DNA from: Hymenopus coronatus
Taxonomy: Eukaryota; Arthropoda; Insecta; Mantodea; Hymenopodidae
Length of the DNA stretch: 64,000 nucleotides
Reading direction: 5' to 3'
Assembly (NCBI GenBank): GCA_030762935.1
Contig: CM060899.1
Coordinates: 17,901,001-17,965,000 of the forward strand
Shown here: positions 1 to 11,308 of the stretch, piece by piece
How positions within the stretch are numbered: the first letter of the stretch is position 1
Layout: each line of letters opens with the position of its first letter
Notes under the pieces: generated by a model
Told to the model about the DNA's origin: nothing
What the model saw: the letters and a program-made list of their open reading frames with translations, nothing else
Databases searched by the model: none
Translations under genes and position numbers: made by a program

Positions 1-116
1 GTACATAGGGATGGAGAAGTATTGCATTCCACCCAAAAACTCGAAGTCGAGATTTCACCGGAAATACATGTTTTAGAATCCCCTGAATCCAAAAAAAGCA
101 TTTCCAGAAAGAGGTC

Positions 117-153
<37 letters not shown>

Positions 154-907
154 TCGTGTGTCCGTGTGTCCGTGTGTCCGTGAACACGATAACTCAAAAA
201 CGAAAAGTAGCTAAAATACCAAACTTGGCATTTAAGCTCAGTATCTTCCAGGGATGCGACACGAAGATTTTGAGAAAAATCCCTCCACCCCAAACTACCT
301 TTTACATGGAACTTTTTTCGAAAATTTTGATTTTCTTAAAAATGGTCCTAACGATTTTGATTAAAATATCGTATATTAAAGATATTTACCTGACAAATTA
401 AATGTATATCTTTAATTTTCTGGGAATAGCTTCTAAAGAACTGTTTATTCTGGATGAATTTTACTTAATTTGGCATAACTAATAAACCGTAAGAGATAGA
501 CAAAAACTTACTATATAAAAAATGTAGGCCTTGTTAAAATATACGATTTACGTCATATATATATATATATTTCGTGGAGCTTACCGTTTTCGACGTATAC
601 ATTGTTTTTAGTTTCAGTTGTTAAGTACTAATATTTTTCTCAGACGGGAGTGTCCGTTTTCTTTTGTTCTACTCCTGGCCAAGAAAAGAAACCATTTGTA
701 ATGACAATCGCATAACGACAACCTTTAAAACATTTGACTCTCGATTTAGCCTAGTGCATTCCCTTATTTTCTTCCTACTTATAAGGAACTAAGTAGTTAG
801 AACATTGTGCTGAATACCTCGATTAACAAGGTGCAGAAAGAAGAATAATCTTATGTAAGAAGTTTGTAGAACGGCTAGAGAAAGTCATGTGAGTGTAACA
901 CATCTGA
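1..907 (-). mobile_element. TTE copy 1, subfamily B (cut by window edge)
   Basis: The element lies in reverse orientation. Its 3' palindrome is cut by the window start and its 5' end is intact (GGCTAGAGAAAGTCATGTGAG ending in CATCTGA). The microsatellite is (TG)n on this strand at 121-150. It directly abuts copy 2, head-to-tail. Confidence 0.9.
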
Positions 908-1810
908 TTTTTACTTTCTCTAGCCCCATATGTACAATGTACATAGAGATAGAGAAGTGTTGTATTCCACCCAAACTTTCGATACCGAGATTTCACCAGA
1001 AATACATGTTTTAGGATCCCCTGTATCCAAAAAACACATTTTCAGAAAAAGGTCTATGGTGTGTGTCCGTGTGATCGTGTGCCTGTGAACACGATAACTC
1101 AAAAACGAAAAGTAGCTAAAATACCAAACTTGGTATTTAAGTTTAATATCTTCTAGGGATGTGACACGAAGATTTTGAGAGAAATCCTCCCACCCCAAAC
1201 TACCCTTTATATGGAACCTTTTTCGAAAATTTTGATTTTCTTAAAAATGGCTCTAACGATTTTGATTAAAATATCATTTATAAAAGACATTTACCTAACA
1301 AATAAAATGTATATCTTGAATTTTCTAGGAATAGCTTCTGAAGACCTGTTTAATCTGAGTGAATTTTGCTGAATTTGGCATAACTGGTAAACCGCAAGAG
1401 ATAGACACAAATTACTATACAAAATATGTTGGTCTTTTTAAACTACACAAGTTATGTCATTTACATTTTTCTCGTGGAGCTTACCGTTTCCGAGGTATTC
1501 ACTGATATTAGTTTCAGTTGTGAAGTACTTATACTTTTCGTAGACGGGAGTATCCGTTTTTGTTTTGTTCTACTCCTGGCCAAGAAAAAAGCGATTTGTA
1601 ATAACAATCGCATAACAACAGCTTTTAAAACATTTGACTATTGGTTTAGCCTAATGTATTCCCTTATTTTCTTCCTACTTATACGGAACTAAATAATAAG
1701 AACATTGTGCTAATGAGTGCCACGATTAGCAAGGTATAGAGAGAAGAAGAATCTTATGTATGAAGTTTTTAGAAGAGCTAGAGAAACTCATGTGAGTGTA
1801 ACACATCAGA
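908..1810 (-). mobile_element. TTE copy 2, complete, subfamily B (type description)
   Basis: This is a complete 903-bp reverse-strand copy. At its 3' end is the palindrome TATGTACAATGTACAT flanked by CTTTCTCTAGCCCC. The 3' module ATTTCACCAGAAATAC (reverse of the TTTCCGGTGAAAT motif), the microsatellite, the internal inverted repeat, the body and the 5' terminus ACACATCAGA follow. Subfamily B is recognised by CTAGCC next to the terminal motif and by a body segment containing CTTGGCCAGGAGTAGAAC. No frame encodes a recognisable protein, so the element must be non-autonomous. Terminal hairpin, subterminal repeats, microsatellite and lack of target duplication suggest a Helentron/HINE-like origin; this is inferred, not shown. 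Confidence 0.88.
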
Positions 1811-1977
1811 TTTTTTCATTCACTTTCTACCGGCTTTTGGAGAACTCGAGGAGCATACATTTTCTTCCTTCATCTCCGCCTCTTGTTTCGCGAAGTCAAG
1901 GACATTTGCAATTATTTCTCTGCTCTAAGTAATTCCTTACCATTTAGCTTTGAAAACGTAGGAGCCACGGTTAAAAA

Positions 1978-3198
1978 TCTGATGTGTACCATTCACATGA
2001 CTTTCTCTATATCTCTGCAACAAATTATTCTTAAAAAGTTTATACTACAATTATTTATAATAACTCCATGGCACGACAGCTCACGGGGAGCCTTGGCCTA
2101 CCGCCCGGCCGCTGCGTCCCCCATCTCGGTCCACTACAGACGTCATGGATGGGGTGCAGTATTGGAGGGTGAGACGTGGTCAGCGCCTCGAGTCCCTCCC
2201 GGCCGGTTAATGCGGTCCTCACGACCTGGAGCCGCTACTTCTCCATCAAGTAGCTCCTCAATTGGCCCCCCAGGGACCTCACGAGGCTGAGTGCACCCCG
2301 GTCCAGGTCTCCCAGCGGGGAAAAAATCCGCACGCCGGTGCTGGGGATCGAACCCAGGTCTCCCGCTTGGTAGGCAGCTGCGCTACCACCGCGCTAAGGA
2401 GACGACCTACTACAATTATTTACTTCATACTAATCACAAAAAATTAAAAGAAATAGTCTTATTACTTGCTTCCTTGTAAGGAAAAGCGAAATAAGGGAGT
2501 ACCATATGTTAAAGTGAAAGTGAAAAGCTGGTTGCTCTGTCACAGAAGTTCCTTTGTTTATCTCGACAGCAGTTGACACATTCCTGTATGAGAGAGGTAT
2601 GTTTCTCAAAGCAGAAACCAAAAACAAGGAATGTCTCAAAAACGATGAACTCCACAAAAAAAATGTATGTAACGTAAATTGTGTCTTTTAACGTGCTCTA
2701 CATTTTTCGTATGTTAAGTTTGTGTCCATCTCTTACGGTTCAAAATTCCGTAAAATTTATCCAGAATAAAGTACTCTTCAGAGGCTATTCCCAGAAATTT
2801 CAAGATATACATTTTATTTGTCAGGTAAAAATCTTTAATATACGGAATTTTAATCAAAATCGTTGGAGCCATTTTTGAGAAAATCAAAATTTTCGAAAAA
2901 AGTTCCATGTGAAGGGTAGTCAGGGGTGAGGAATTTTTCTTAAAATCTTCGTGTCGCATCCCTGGAAGATACTAAACTTAAATACCAAGTTTGGTATTAT
3001 ACAGACTTTTCGTTTTTCAGTTATCGTGTTCACAGACACACGGAAAACACACAGGGACATTTTACCGAAAGTGCTTTTTGTGGATATTGGGGACCCTAAA
3101 ACATACACTTCCGGTGAAATCTCGGTATCGAAATTTTGGGTGGAGTGCAATACCTTCTCTGTGCACTATGTACATAGTACGTGTAGAGAAAGTAAAAA
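1978..3198 (+). mobile_element. TTE copy 3, subfamily A, split by a SINE
   Basis: The copy starts TCTGATGTG inside an A run and ends AGAGAAAGTAAAAA. It is interrupted at 2058-2407 by a SINE flanked by a perfect 15-bp duplication of TTE sequence. Without the SINE it is about 0.86 kb. The CA tract has shrunk to a few repeats near 3030. Confidence 0.9.
2058..2407 (-). mobile_element. tRNA-derived SINE (family S1) with 15-bp target duplication
   Basis: This GC-rich 350-bp insert stands out from the AT-rich surroundings. On the minus strand its head contains a pol III A-box-like TAGCGCGGTGGTAGCGC (about 2395) and a B-box GGTTCGATCCC (about 2350), as in a tRNA-derived SINE. The direct repeat TACTACAATTATTTA occurs at 2043-2057 and 2408-2422, which is the mark of LINE-mediated insertion. 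The repeat itself is TTE body sequence, so the SINE arrived after TTE copy 3. The body has no reading frame of note. Confidence 0.85.
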
Positions 3199-3635
3199 AT
3201 TGAATAAATAAAATAAACACTATTTACTGCCCACTTTGAATACAAAAATATGCGGACTGTACAAAGTTTGCTCGCTGTGACTTTAAGTAATCAAAGTATC
3301 ATATTACAAACTCCGATAAGCTAGGCTCGGTAGCTGGGTTGTCGGTCAGGGTCACGATTCCATAAGTTTTAAGCCGCACTGCTCTTTGCCGGCGTTTCGC
3401 TGCAATCTATGTGAGATTCTTCCTCGGCTCGACATAGGTTGCAGCGAAACGTAGGCAGAGAGGACAATAAGAAACGATGCAGCCTGCGCCGGAGGTCAAT
3501 AACCCCAATCAAATTCCTGTAATTGTGAAAAGCCACTGTTTACTTTATTACTAAACTTTGACCAGATTCTGTTTCACTGCCTATAACTTATGCGTGAATT
3601 ATGAGCTGTATTCTCAAACTGTAACTCAAAATAAA
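3199..3635. other. Unique spacer with a small foldback
   Basis: No coding signal is seen. The only structure recognised is the 33-bp-arm inverted repeat at 3382-3462. Confidence 0.5.
3382..3462. repeat. Short foldback inverted repeat
   Basis: Arms 3382-3415 and 3430-3462 are complementary around GTTTCGCTGCAATCTATGT and ACATAGGTTGCAGCGAAAC, with a 14-nt loop. A few G-T or mismatch positions are present. It could be a small MITE or a solitary hairpin. No flanking duplication was identified. Confidence 0.75.
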
Positions 3636-3856
3636 TCATCCAATGTGTTCTATTCACATGGGCTTCCCTAAATCTTCACAACAAATTATTGTTAAAATGT
3701 TTATTCTTATATATATTTAATGCTAATCGAAAAGAATTAGTAGAAAGGGTCTTAGCGCTTGGTTCCTTACAAGAAAACGGGAAATAAGGGAGCACCATAG
3801 CATGGATCGATATTCAAATGTTTTAAAAGTTGGTTGCTATGTGTATGAAGTTCCTT
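3636..3856 (+). mobile_element. TTE copy 4, 5' part, subfamily A
   Basis: A diverged 5' end (TCATCCAATGTG) leads into body sequence as far as GAAGTTCCTTT. There the reverse-oriented copy 5 begins within the T run. The rest of copy 4 does not resume downstream. Confidence 0.8.
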
Positions 3857-4552
3857 TTTACTTTCTCTTTACGTACTATGTGCATAGTGTATAGAGAAGG
3901 TATTGTATTCCACCCAAAAATAAGACACCGATATTTCACCGGAAATGCATGTTTTGAGCCCCCCTGAATCCAAAAAGCAGTTTTGGAAAAAGTTTCGTGT
4001 GTACGTGTGTGTGTCTGTGCGTCGGTGTGTGTGTGTGTGGAAAGTATAGCTCAAAAACGGAAAGACCGTTAAATACCAAACTTGGTATTTAAGTTTGGTA
4101 TCTTCCAAGGATGCGACAATGAAGATTTTCAAGAAAAACGCTTTACATGGAACTTTTTTTCTAAAATTTTGATCTTTTCAAGAATAGCTCTAACGATTTT
4201 ATTAAAATATCGTATATAAAAGATATTTTACCTGTTAACCAAAATGCATATCTTGAATTTTCTGGGAATAGACTCGGAAGACTGCTTTATTCTGGAAGGA
4301 TTTTATTGAATTTTGCATAACTGGTAAACCGTAAGAGATAGACAAACATGTACAATACAAAAATGTAGATCACAAAAAAAAACACACAATATGTGTGATA
4401 TACATATTTTTCTTGGAGTAGATCGTTATTGAGATATTCCTTGTTTTTGTTTTAGCTTTAAAATACTTATGATTTTTTCACACAGGAATTTGTGAACTCG
4501 TGTCCATACAAACAAAGGACTTCAGTCACATAGCAACCAACTTTTCACTAGT
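3857..4552 (-). mobile_element. TTE copy 5, 5'-truncated, subfamily A
   Basis: The 3' palindrome at 3873-3900 and the whole 3' half are present, with a (GT)n-type microsatellite at 4000-4040. Homology stops near 4552, inside the block that is usually followed by the distal 5' end. Confidence 0.85.
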
Positions 4553-4669
4553 TTGGATCAGTTGCGAAGAAGTAATACCAGTTTAAATATCTAACATCAA
4601 TATATCCTTGTTTATTCTCAGTGACTAACATATATAATACTAATAGGAAAACGAAAGAGAGAATAAAAT

Positions 4670-6425
4670 TCTGATGTGTTGCATTCATATGACTTTCTCT
4701 ATTACTCGGTAACAACTTATTGTTAAAAAGTTTATGCTTATTTTTACTTCATGCTAATCGAGAAAAAAGTAGCAAAAATAGTCTTATTACTTGCTTCCTT
4801 GTAAGTATAAGAGAAATAAGGGAGTAGCATAGGTTAAAGTGATAGTCAAAAGCTGTTTGCTCTGTGACTGAACTTTCTCTTTTTCTATGGATAGAAGTTG
4901 ACAAATTCCTCTATAAGAAAAGTATACATGTTTAAACAAGGGAAAATCTCAAAAACGATCCATTGTATGAAAAATCTGTTGTGCTACACTCACATGACCT
5001 TCTCTAGCTGCTCTACAAAACTCCTACAAAAGATTATTCTTCTTTGTACACAATGCTAATCAAGATAAATGTTAGTAGAATGTTATTACTTAGTTCCTTA
5101 TAAGTAGAAGTGAATAAGGGAATGCGCTATGCTAAAGTGATTGTCAAATGTTTTAAAAGCTATCGTTATGCGATTGTCATTGCAAATCACTACTTTGCTT
5201 GGCCAGGAGTAGAACAAAAGAAAAACACACACTTCCTATGTGAGAAAAGTTAAAGTGAAACCAATAACAAGGAATGTCTCAGAAACGGTTACCTCCACAA
5301 CAAAAACGTAAAGAACAAAAATCGTGTGTTTTGTCTTGAGGTAAATTTTTTGTTTAGTACGTTTTTTTCTATCTCTTACGGTTTAGTAGATAAGCAAAAT
5401 TCAGCAAAATTCATCCAGAATAAAGAGGTCTTCAGAGGCTAGTCCCAAAAAATTTTAGATATACATTTTATTTCGGACATAAATAGCTTCAATATACGGG
5501 ATTTTAATCAAAATCATTAGTGCCATTTTTAAGAAAATTAAAACTTTCGAAATTTTTTCCATGTAAAGGGTAGTTTGTGGTGGGGGGGATTTTTGAAAAT
5601 CTTCGTGTCGCATCCTTGGAAGATACTAAACCTAAATACCAAGTTTGGTATTTAACGGTCCTTTTGTTTTGAGGGTATGCTATTCACAGACACACACACA
5701 CGGACCTCTTTTTAAAAACGCTTTTTTCGGTCTCAGGGGACCCCAAAACATATATTTCCGGTGAAACCTCGGTATCGAATTTTTGGTTGCTTTACAATAC
5801 CATCTCTATCCCTACGTACATTGAACATCTAGGGCTAGAGAAAGTAAAAATATGCACATAGCGTAAATTGTGTGTACTAACGGGCTCTATATTCTTTGTG
5901 AAGTAAGTTTTTGTCCATCTCTTACGGTTTGCCAGTTATACAGAATTCCGTAAAATTCATGCCAAATAAAGTAATCTTCAGAGGCTATTCCCAAAATATT
6001 CAAGATATACATTTTATTTGTCAGGTAAATATCTTTAATATATGATATTTTAAACAAAATCCTTAGCCATTTTTGAGAAAATCCAAATTTTCAAATTTGT
6101 TTTCATGTAAACGGTAGTTGGGGTGGGGAAATTTTCTTGAAAAGGTTTGTGTTGAATCCTTAGAAGATACTGAACTTAAATACCAAGATCAGTATTTAAC
6201 GGACTTATTGTTTTTGAGCAATGCTGCCCACAGACACACACACACACACGCACACACACACACACGCACACACACACACACGCGGATATTTTTCTAAAAA
6301 TGCTTTTTTTGGATTCAGGGGTCTCAAAACATATATTTCCGGTGAAATATCGGTATCGAATTTTGGGTGCAATACAATACCTCCTCTATATACTATGTAC
6401 ATAGTACACATAGTAAAAGTAAAAA
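4670..6425 (+). mobile_element. TTE copy 6, subfamily A, host of nested copy 7
   Basis: The left part is 4670-4974 and the right part is 5850-6425. It is split by copy 7 exactly at the A run of the body motif that normally reads CTCCACGAAAAAAATGTAT. The right part resumes with TATGCACATAGCGTAAATTG. The 3' half carries a long CA tract at 6233-6282. Confidence 0.88.
4975..5849 (+). mobile_element. TTE copy 7, subfamily B, nested inside copy 6
   Basis: An 875-bp copy running from TCTGTTGTG to GGGCTAGAGAAAGTAAAAA. Its insertion inside copy 6 defines both element boundaries to within the flanking A run. There is no target duplication beyond A residues. The copy has the subfamily B body motif with GGCCAGGAGTAGAAC at 5200-5220. 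Confidence 0.9.
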
Positions 6426-6514
6426 CAACAAAAGAGAAGTGATGCGTAGTCTGGTGCAATGCTATTGTCGTTATCCATGCCCATTTATCATTTTTGTATG
6501 CCTAGTTATAAAAA

Positions 6515-6829
6515 CCTGATGTGTTCCATGTACTTGACTTTCTCTATATCTCTGTAACAAATTATTGTTAATAAGCTTATTCGTTTATTTATTTCATGCT
6601 AATCGAGAAAAATTATATATAAAATATATATAAAATAAAATAGTCTTATTTCTTGCTTTATTGTAAGTAGGAGCGAAATAAGGGAGTACCATAGGTTAAA
6701 GTGAAAGCCAAAAGCTGGTTGCTATGTGACTGATGTTCCTTTGTTTGTATGGACAGGAGTTAACAAATTCCTGTATGAGAAAAGTACGTTTTTCAAAGCT
6801 GAAACCAAAAATAAAGAATATCTAAAAAT
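6515..6829 (+). mobile_element. TTE copy 8, 5' part, subfamily A
   Basis: The 5' end is CCTGATGTG. Body homology stops near AATATCTAAAAATG, just before the tRNA-like sequence. Confidence 0.85.
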
Positions 6830-6839
6830 GTTATGCTAT

Positions 6840-6921
6840 GCCGGCATTTTACAATGGTAGCTCAGTGGTAGAGCAGCCGGCTAGAGACCGGGAGATCCGT
6901 GGTTCAAACCCGGGCTAGAGC
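6840..6921 (+). other. tRNA-like sequence (degenerate tRNA or SINE head)
   Basis: The A-box-like TAGCTCAGTGGTAGAGC and the B-box-like GTGGTTCAAACCC are correctly spaced. A 4-bp anticodon stem (CCGG/CCGG) closes a 7-nt loop CTAGAGA. The acceptor stem pairs poorly, and the AGA anticodon would require a long serine variable arm that is absent. A functional tRNA gene is therefore unlikely; a SINE head or tRNA pseudogene fits better. Confidence 0.6.
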
Positions 6922-6927
6922 ATTGCA

Positions 6928-7801
6928 TTTTTATTTTCTCTATACGCACCATGTACATAGTGTATAGAGAATGTTTTGCACTCCATCAAAAAATTCGATA
7001 CCGAGATTTCAACGGGAGTATATGTTTTAGGATCGCCTGTATCCAAAAAAAGTATTTTAAGAATAAGGTCGGTGTGTGTGTGTGTTTGTGTACGTGTGTC
7101 TGTGAACACTATAATTCAAAAATGAAAAATAGGTAAAATACGAAACTTTGTATTTAGGTTTAGTATCTTCCAGGGATGCTACACGAATATTTTGAGTAAA
7201 ATTCCCCCATCCCCAACTACCCTTTACATGGAGCTTTTTTCGAAAACTGATTTTCTCAAAAATGGCTCTAAGATTTTGATTAAGATTTCGCATATTAAAG
7301 ATATTTACCTGACAAATAAAATGTATATCTTAAACTTTTTGGGAATAGCCTTTGAAGAGTAGTTTATTCTAGATTAATTTTACTGAATTTTGAATAACTG
7401 CTAAACTGTAAGAGATGGACAAAAACTTACCACATAACAAATGTAGAGCACTTTAAAACACACAATTTATGTTACATACATTTTTTTCGTGGAAGTGATT
7501 GTTTTTGAGATATTCCTTGTTTTTTGTTTCAGCTATAAAAAACGTATAGTTTTCCTATACAGGACTTAGTGAATTTGTGTCCATACAAACAAAGGAACTC
7601 CAGTCACATAGCAACCAGCCTTTGACCATCATTTTAAGTTATGGTACTTCCTTATTTCTCTTCTACTTACAAGGCAGCAAGTAATAAGTCTATTTCTGCT
7701 AATATTTTCTCGTTTATCAGGGAGTAAATAAAAGCATAAGATTTTTAAAAATAATCCATTGCAGAGATATACAGAAAGTCATGTGAATGTAACACATCAG
7801 A
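6928..7801 (-). mobile_element. TTE copy 9, complete, subfamily A
   Basis: An 874-bp copy from the terminal palindrome (6946-6972) to ACACATCAGA. The microsatellite is a short TG tract at 7072-7105. Confidence 0.9.
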
Positions 7802-7834
7802 TTTTGTCAGTCTGATTCTACCTATCCATTACCT

Positions 7835-8556
7835 GAAATGGTATTATTACTTAGGTCCTTATAAGTAGAAGCGAAATAAGGGAATGCACTAGGCTAAAAT
7901 ATAGTAATAGACTTTGATGTTAGCTTCTTTTTGCTTGGCCAGGAGTAAGAGAGATGAAACGCCGATAAGCTCCTGTTTCAGAAGAGCGTAAATATGTTAA
8001 AATTGAAACCAAAAACGCGGAATGTATCGGAAATGGTTAACTACACAACAAAAATATTTAGGACATAAACTGTGTGTTTTGTCTAGATCTATAGTAAGTT
8101 TTAGTTTATCTCTTACGGTTTATTAGTTATGCAGAAGTCATTGAGAAGAAAATATGCCTCAGGCTAGTTCCAGGAAATTTAAAATTAAAATGATGTTGAA
8201 TATGCAAATACTTCTAGTATACGGCAGTTGTTTTTTTGTTTGTTTGTTTTTTTTTATCAAAATCGTTAGCAGTTTTTGAGAAAATCAAAGTACTCGAAAG
8301 CCTTTCAATCTCAAGGGTAGTTTGGTGTAGATAATTTTCTTGAAAATCGTGTCGCATCCTTCGAAGATACTGAACCTTGTTGTCAAGTTTGGTATTTAAC
8401 TAAATTTTCGTTTGTTCAGTTTAGTTGCTCTCAGACAGACACTGAACACACGAACACACAAACATTTACACGGATCTTTCTCTAATTTTTTTATTCAGTT
8501 GATCCTAAAACATGTAATACCATTGAGCATCGAATTTTTGGATGGAATGCAAAATC
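7835..8556 (+). mobile_element. TTE copy 10, 5'-truncated, subfamily B
   Basis: Body homology starts at ATGGTATTATTACTTAGGTCC and runs through the 3' module (GAGCATCGAATTTTTGGATGG). It switches at about 8557 into reverse-oriented TTE sequence. The terminal palindrome is missing. Confidence 0.75.
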
Positions 8557-8996
8557 ATGTCCACCAAAGTATATTCAAGAAAATCTCCCCACGCCAACTC
8601 CACTTTCCAAAGAAAAGCGTTAACTTTCCCAAAAACGGCTAACCATTTTGATTAGAATACCGCATATAAAGATATGTACATGACCGAGATATTCCTTTAT
8701 ATTTCTTTCAAAAAAGGAAGACATCATGCGTTTTTCTTTAACTTTACTCCTGGCCAAGCAAAGAAACAAATTTCATAGTCAAACACATAGCAACTAGCTT
8801 TTAAAATATTTGACTATCGCTTTATCCTAGTGTATTTCCTTATTTCCCTTCTACTTAAAAGGAACTAAGTAATAAGACCGTTCGTTTCTACCAATGTTTA
8901 TCTCGATTAGCATGAAGTAGATAGTAGAATAAGTTTTTTTAAGAATAGTTCCTTTGCAGAATAGGTAAAGAAGGTTGTGTGAATGGAATTTATTAT
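8557..8996 (-). mobile_element. TTE copy 11, internal and 5' part
   Basis: Reverse-strand body with the B-type motif TACTCCTGGCCAAG at 8745-8758. It decays into GTGTGAATGGAA at the 5' side. Both its ends are rearranged. Confidence 0.7.
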
Positions 8997-9077
8997 GTTT
9001 TACAGAAAACTTCAATGTTTACTCTGCATATACACTCTTTCTAACAATTTGCCTAATTTGTTTAGGCATAAATTGAC

Positions 9078-10768
9078 TTTTTTACTTTCTCTACACGTAC
9101 TATGTACATAGTGTATAGAGAAGGTATTATATTGCACCCAAAAATTCGATACCTAGATTTTACCGGAAATACGTGTTTTGGGTCCCCTGAATCCAAATAA
9201 ACATTTCTGGAAAAAGGTCCGTATGTATGCTCAAAATCGAAAATACCATTAAATACCAAACTTGGTATTTAAGTTAAGTATGTTCCAAGGATGCGCCACG
9301 AAGATTTCAATTCCCCACCCCCAACTACCCGTTACATGGAAAAAATTTCAAAAACGTTGATTTTCTCAAAAATGGCTCTAACGAGTTTGATTAAAATCTC
9401 TTATATTTAAAATATTTATCTGACAAATAAAATGTATATCTTTAATTTTTTTGGAATAACCTCTGGAGAGATGTTTATTCCGGATGAATTTTGCGGAATT
9501 TCGCAAAACTGGTAAACCGTAAGATATAGGCAAAACTAAGTACTCAGCAAGTGTAGATCACGATAAAACAGGCAGTTTATGTCATATGCATATTTTTCGT
9601 GGAGTTGATGGTTTTTGAGACAGTCCTTGTTATTGCTTTCAGCTTTAAAAATCTGATGTGTACCATTCACATGACTTTCTCTATATCCCTGCAACAAATT
9701 ATTCTTAAAAAGCTTATACTTCTATTTACTTCATGCTAATCAGAAAAAATTACCAGAAATAGTCTTATTACTTGCTTCCTTGTAAGTAGAAGCGAAATAA
9801 GGGACTACCATAGGTTAAAGTGATAGTCAAAAGCTGGTTGCTATGTCAATGAAGTTCCTTTGTTTATATGGATCGGAGTTGACAAGTTCCTGTATAAGGA
9901 AAAACATAAGTTTTCATAGCAGAAACCAAAAATAAGGAATGTTTAAAAAACGACGAACTCCACGAAAAAATTTATATAACATAAATGGTGTGTTTTAACG
10001 TACTCTACATTTTTTGTGTAGTAAGTTTTTGTCCATCTCTTACAGTTTAGCAGTTATTCAAAATTCCGCAAAATTCATCCGGAATAAACTACTCTTCAGA
10101 GGCTATTCCTAGAAAATTCAAGATATGCATTTTACTTTTCAGGTAAATATGTTTAATATACGAAATTTTAATCAAAATCATTAGAGTCATTTTCGAGAAA
10201 ATCAAAATTTTCGAAAAAAGTTCCATGTAAAGGGTAGTTGGGGGTGGGAAGATATTTCTCAAAATCTTCGTGTCGCATCCCTGGAAGATACTAAACCTAA
10301 ATACCGAGTTTGGTATTTTACCGACTTTTCGTTTTTGAGTTATCGTGTTCATAGGCACACGGACACACATATTTTGTGAAAATGCTTTTTGTGGATATTG
10401 GGGACCCTAAAACATATATTTCCGGTGAAATCTTGGTATCGAACTTTTGGGTGGAGTGCAATGCCTTCTCTACACACTATGTACATGTTGCGTATAGAGA
10501 AAGTAAAAAAGTTATAATTTTCTCATACAGGAGTCTGTCAACTACTGTCCATACAAACAAAGGAGCTTCAGTCACGTAGCAACCAGCTTTTGTTTATCAC
10601 TTTAACCTATGATACTCCCTCATTTCGCGTCTACTTACAAGGAAGCAAGTAATAAAGCCCTTCCAGCTACGTTTTTCTTGATTACATTAAGTAAATAAAA
10701 GAATACGATTTTTAACTATAATTTACTGTAGAGATGTAGAGAAAGTCATGTGAATGTAACATATCAGA
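9078..10768 (-). mobile_element. TTE copy 12, subfamily A, host of nested copy 13
   Basis: The 3' part is 9078-9651 and the 5' part is 10510-10768. Copy 13 interrupts it in opposite orientation. The split lies in the A run of CAGCTTTAAAAA...CTTATACTTTTCTC. Copy 12 otherwise has both termini. Confidence 0.88.
9652..10509 (+). mobile_element. TTE copy 13, complete, subfamily A, nested in copy 12
   Basis: An 858-bp copy with clean ends TCTGATGTG and AGAGAAAGTAAAAA, inserted antiparallel to its host. The CA tract has been lost almost entirely (ACACGGACACAC at 10357-10368). This is the best reference copy for subfamily A. Confidence 0.92.
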
Positions 10769-11243
10769 AAAACTGAACATGTCATTTGGTAGATATATGT
10801 AGCGTATACCACTAGTTCTCCAGTTTCAACTCGACGATTCCAGTACTAGACGATGTGGTTTCTTTTTTTGTAAATGTTTCTTAATAACCAGACTTATTTG
10901 TTTCAAACCACTTTTAATTTATGCTGAATAATATGCTAAAGGCATTTTTTGTGGCGAAAGCTTAGTTTGGCCGCAATAAACACTTCAATACATAATATTA
11001 CAACACGCATGCGCCACAATGGAACCATCTTTGCATTCGCAGAAAGACAACAGACGCTCGCAAAGCAATGGAGTTGAATTTGCCTGAGGTTTGTTTCTCT
11101 GGAATCCAATTTATCTGTTATTAAGATAACATAGGTTTCCGAAGTTACTATAGGGTCAGTTCTGCTTCTTCACTGAGTATTCAGATGTAACGCTGTCTGC
11201 AGATTTGTTCCAACCACACTCCGGTCCTCTATTATTATGATGA

Positions 11244-11308
<65 letters not shown>

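Noticed and set aside
120..401. Open frame beginning with a Cys-Val repeat (MCVCVCV...)
   Set aside because: It is the translation of the TG microsatellite and antisense body of TTE copy 1; similar frames occur in many copies with frameshifts.
6221..6442. His-Thr repeat protein
   Set aside because: Translation of a CA microsatellite; no independent support.
6840..6921. Functional tRNA gene
   Set aside because: The acceptor stem does not pair and a serine-type anticodon lacks the long variable arm.
11009..11070. NRF1-type promoter with a short downstream reading frame
   Set aside because: Only one partial palindrome and a 17-codon frame; too weak to annotate.
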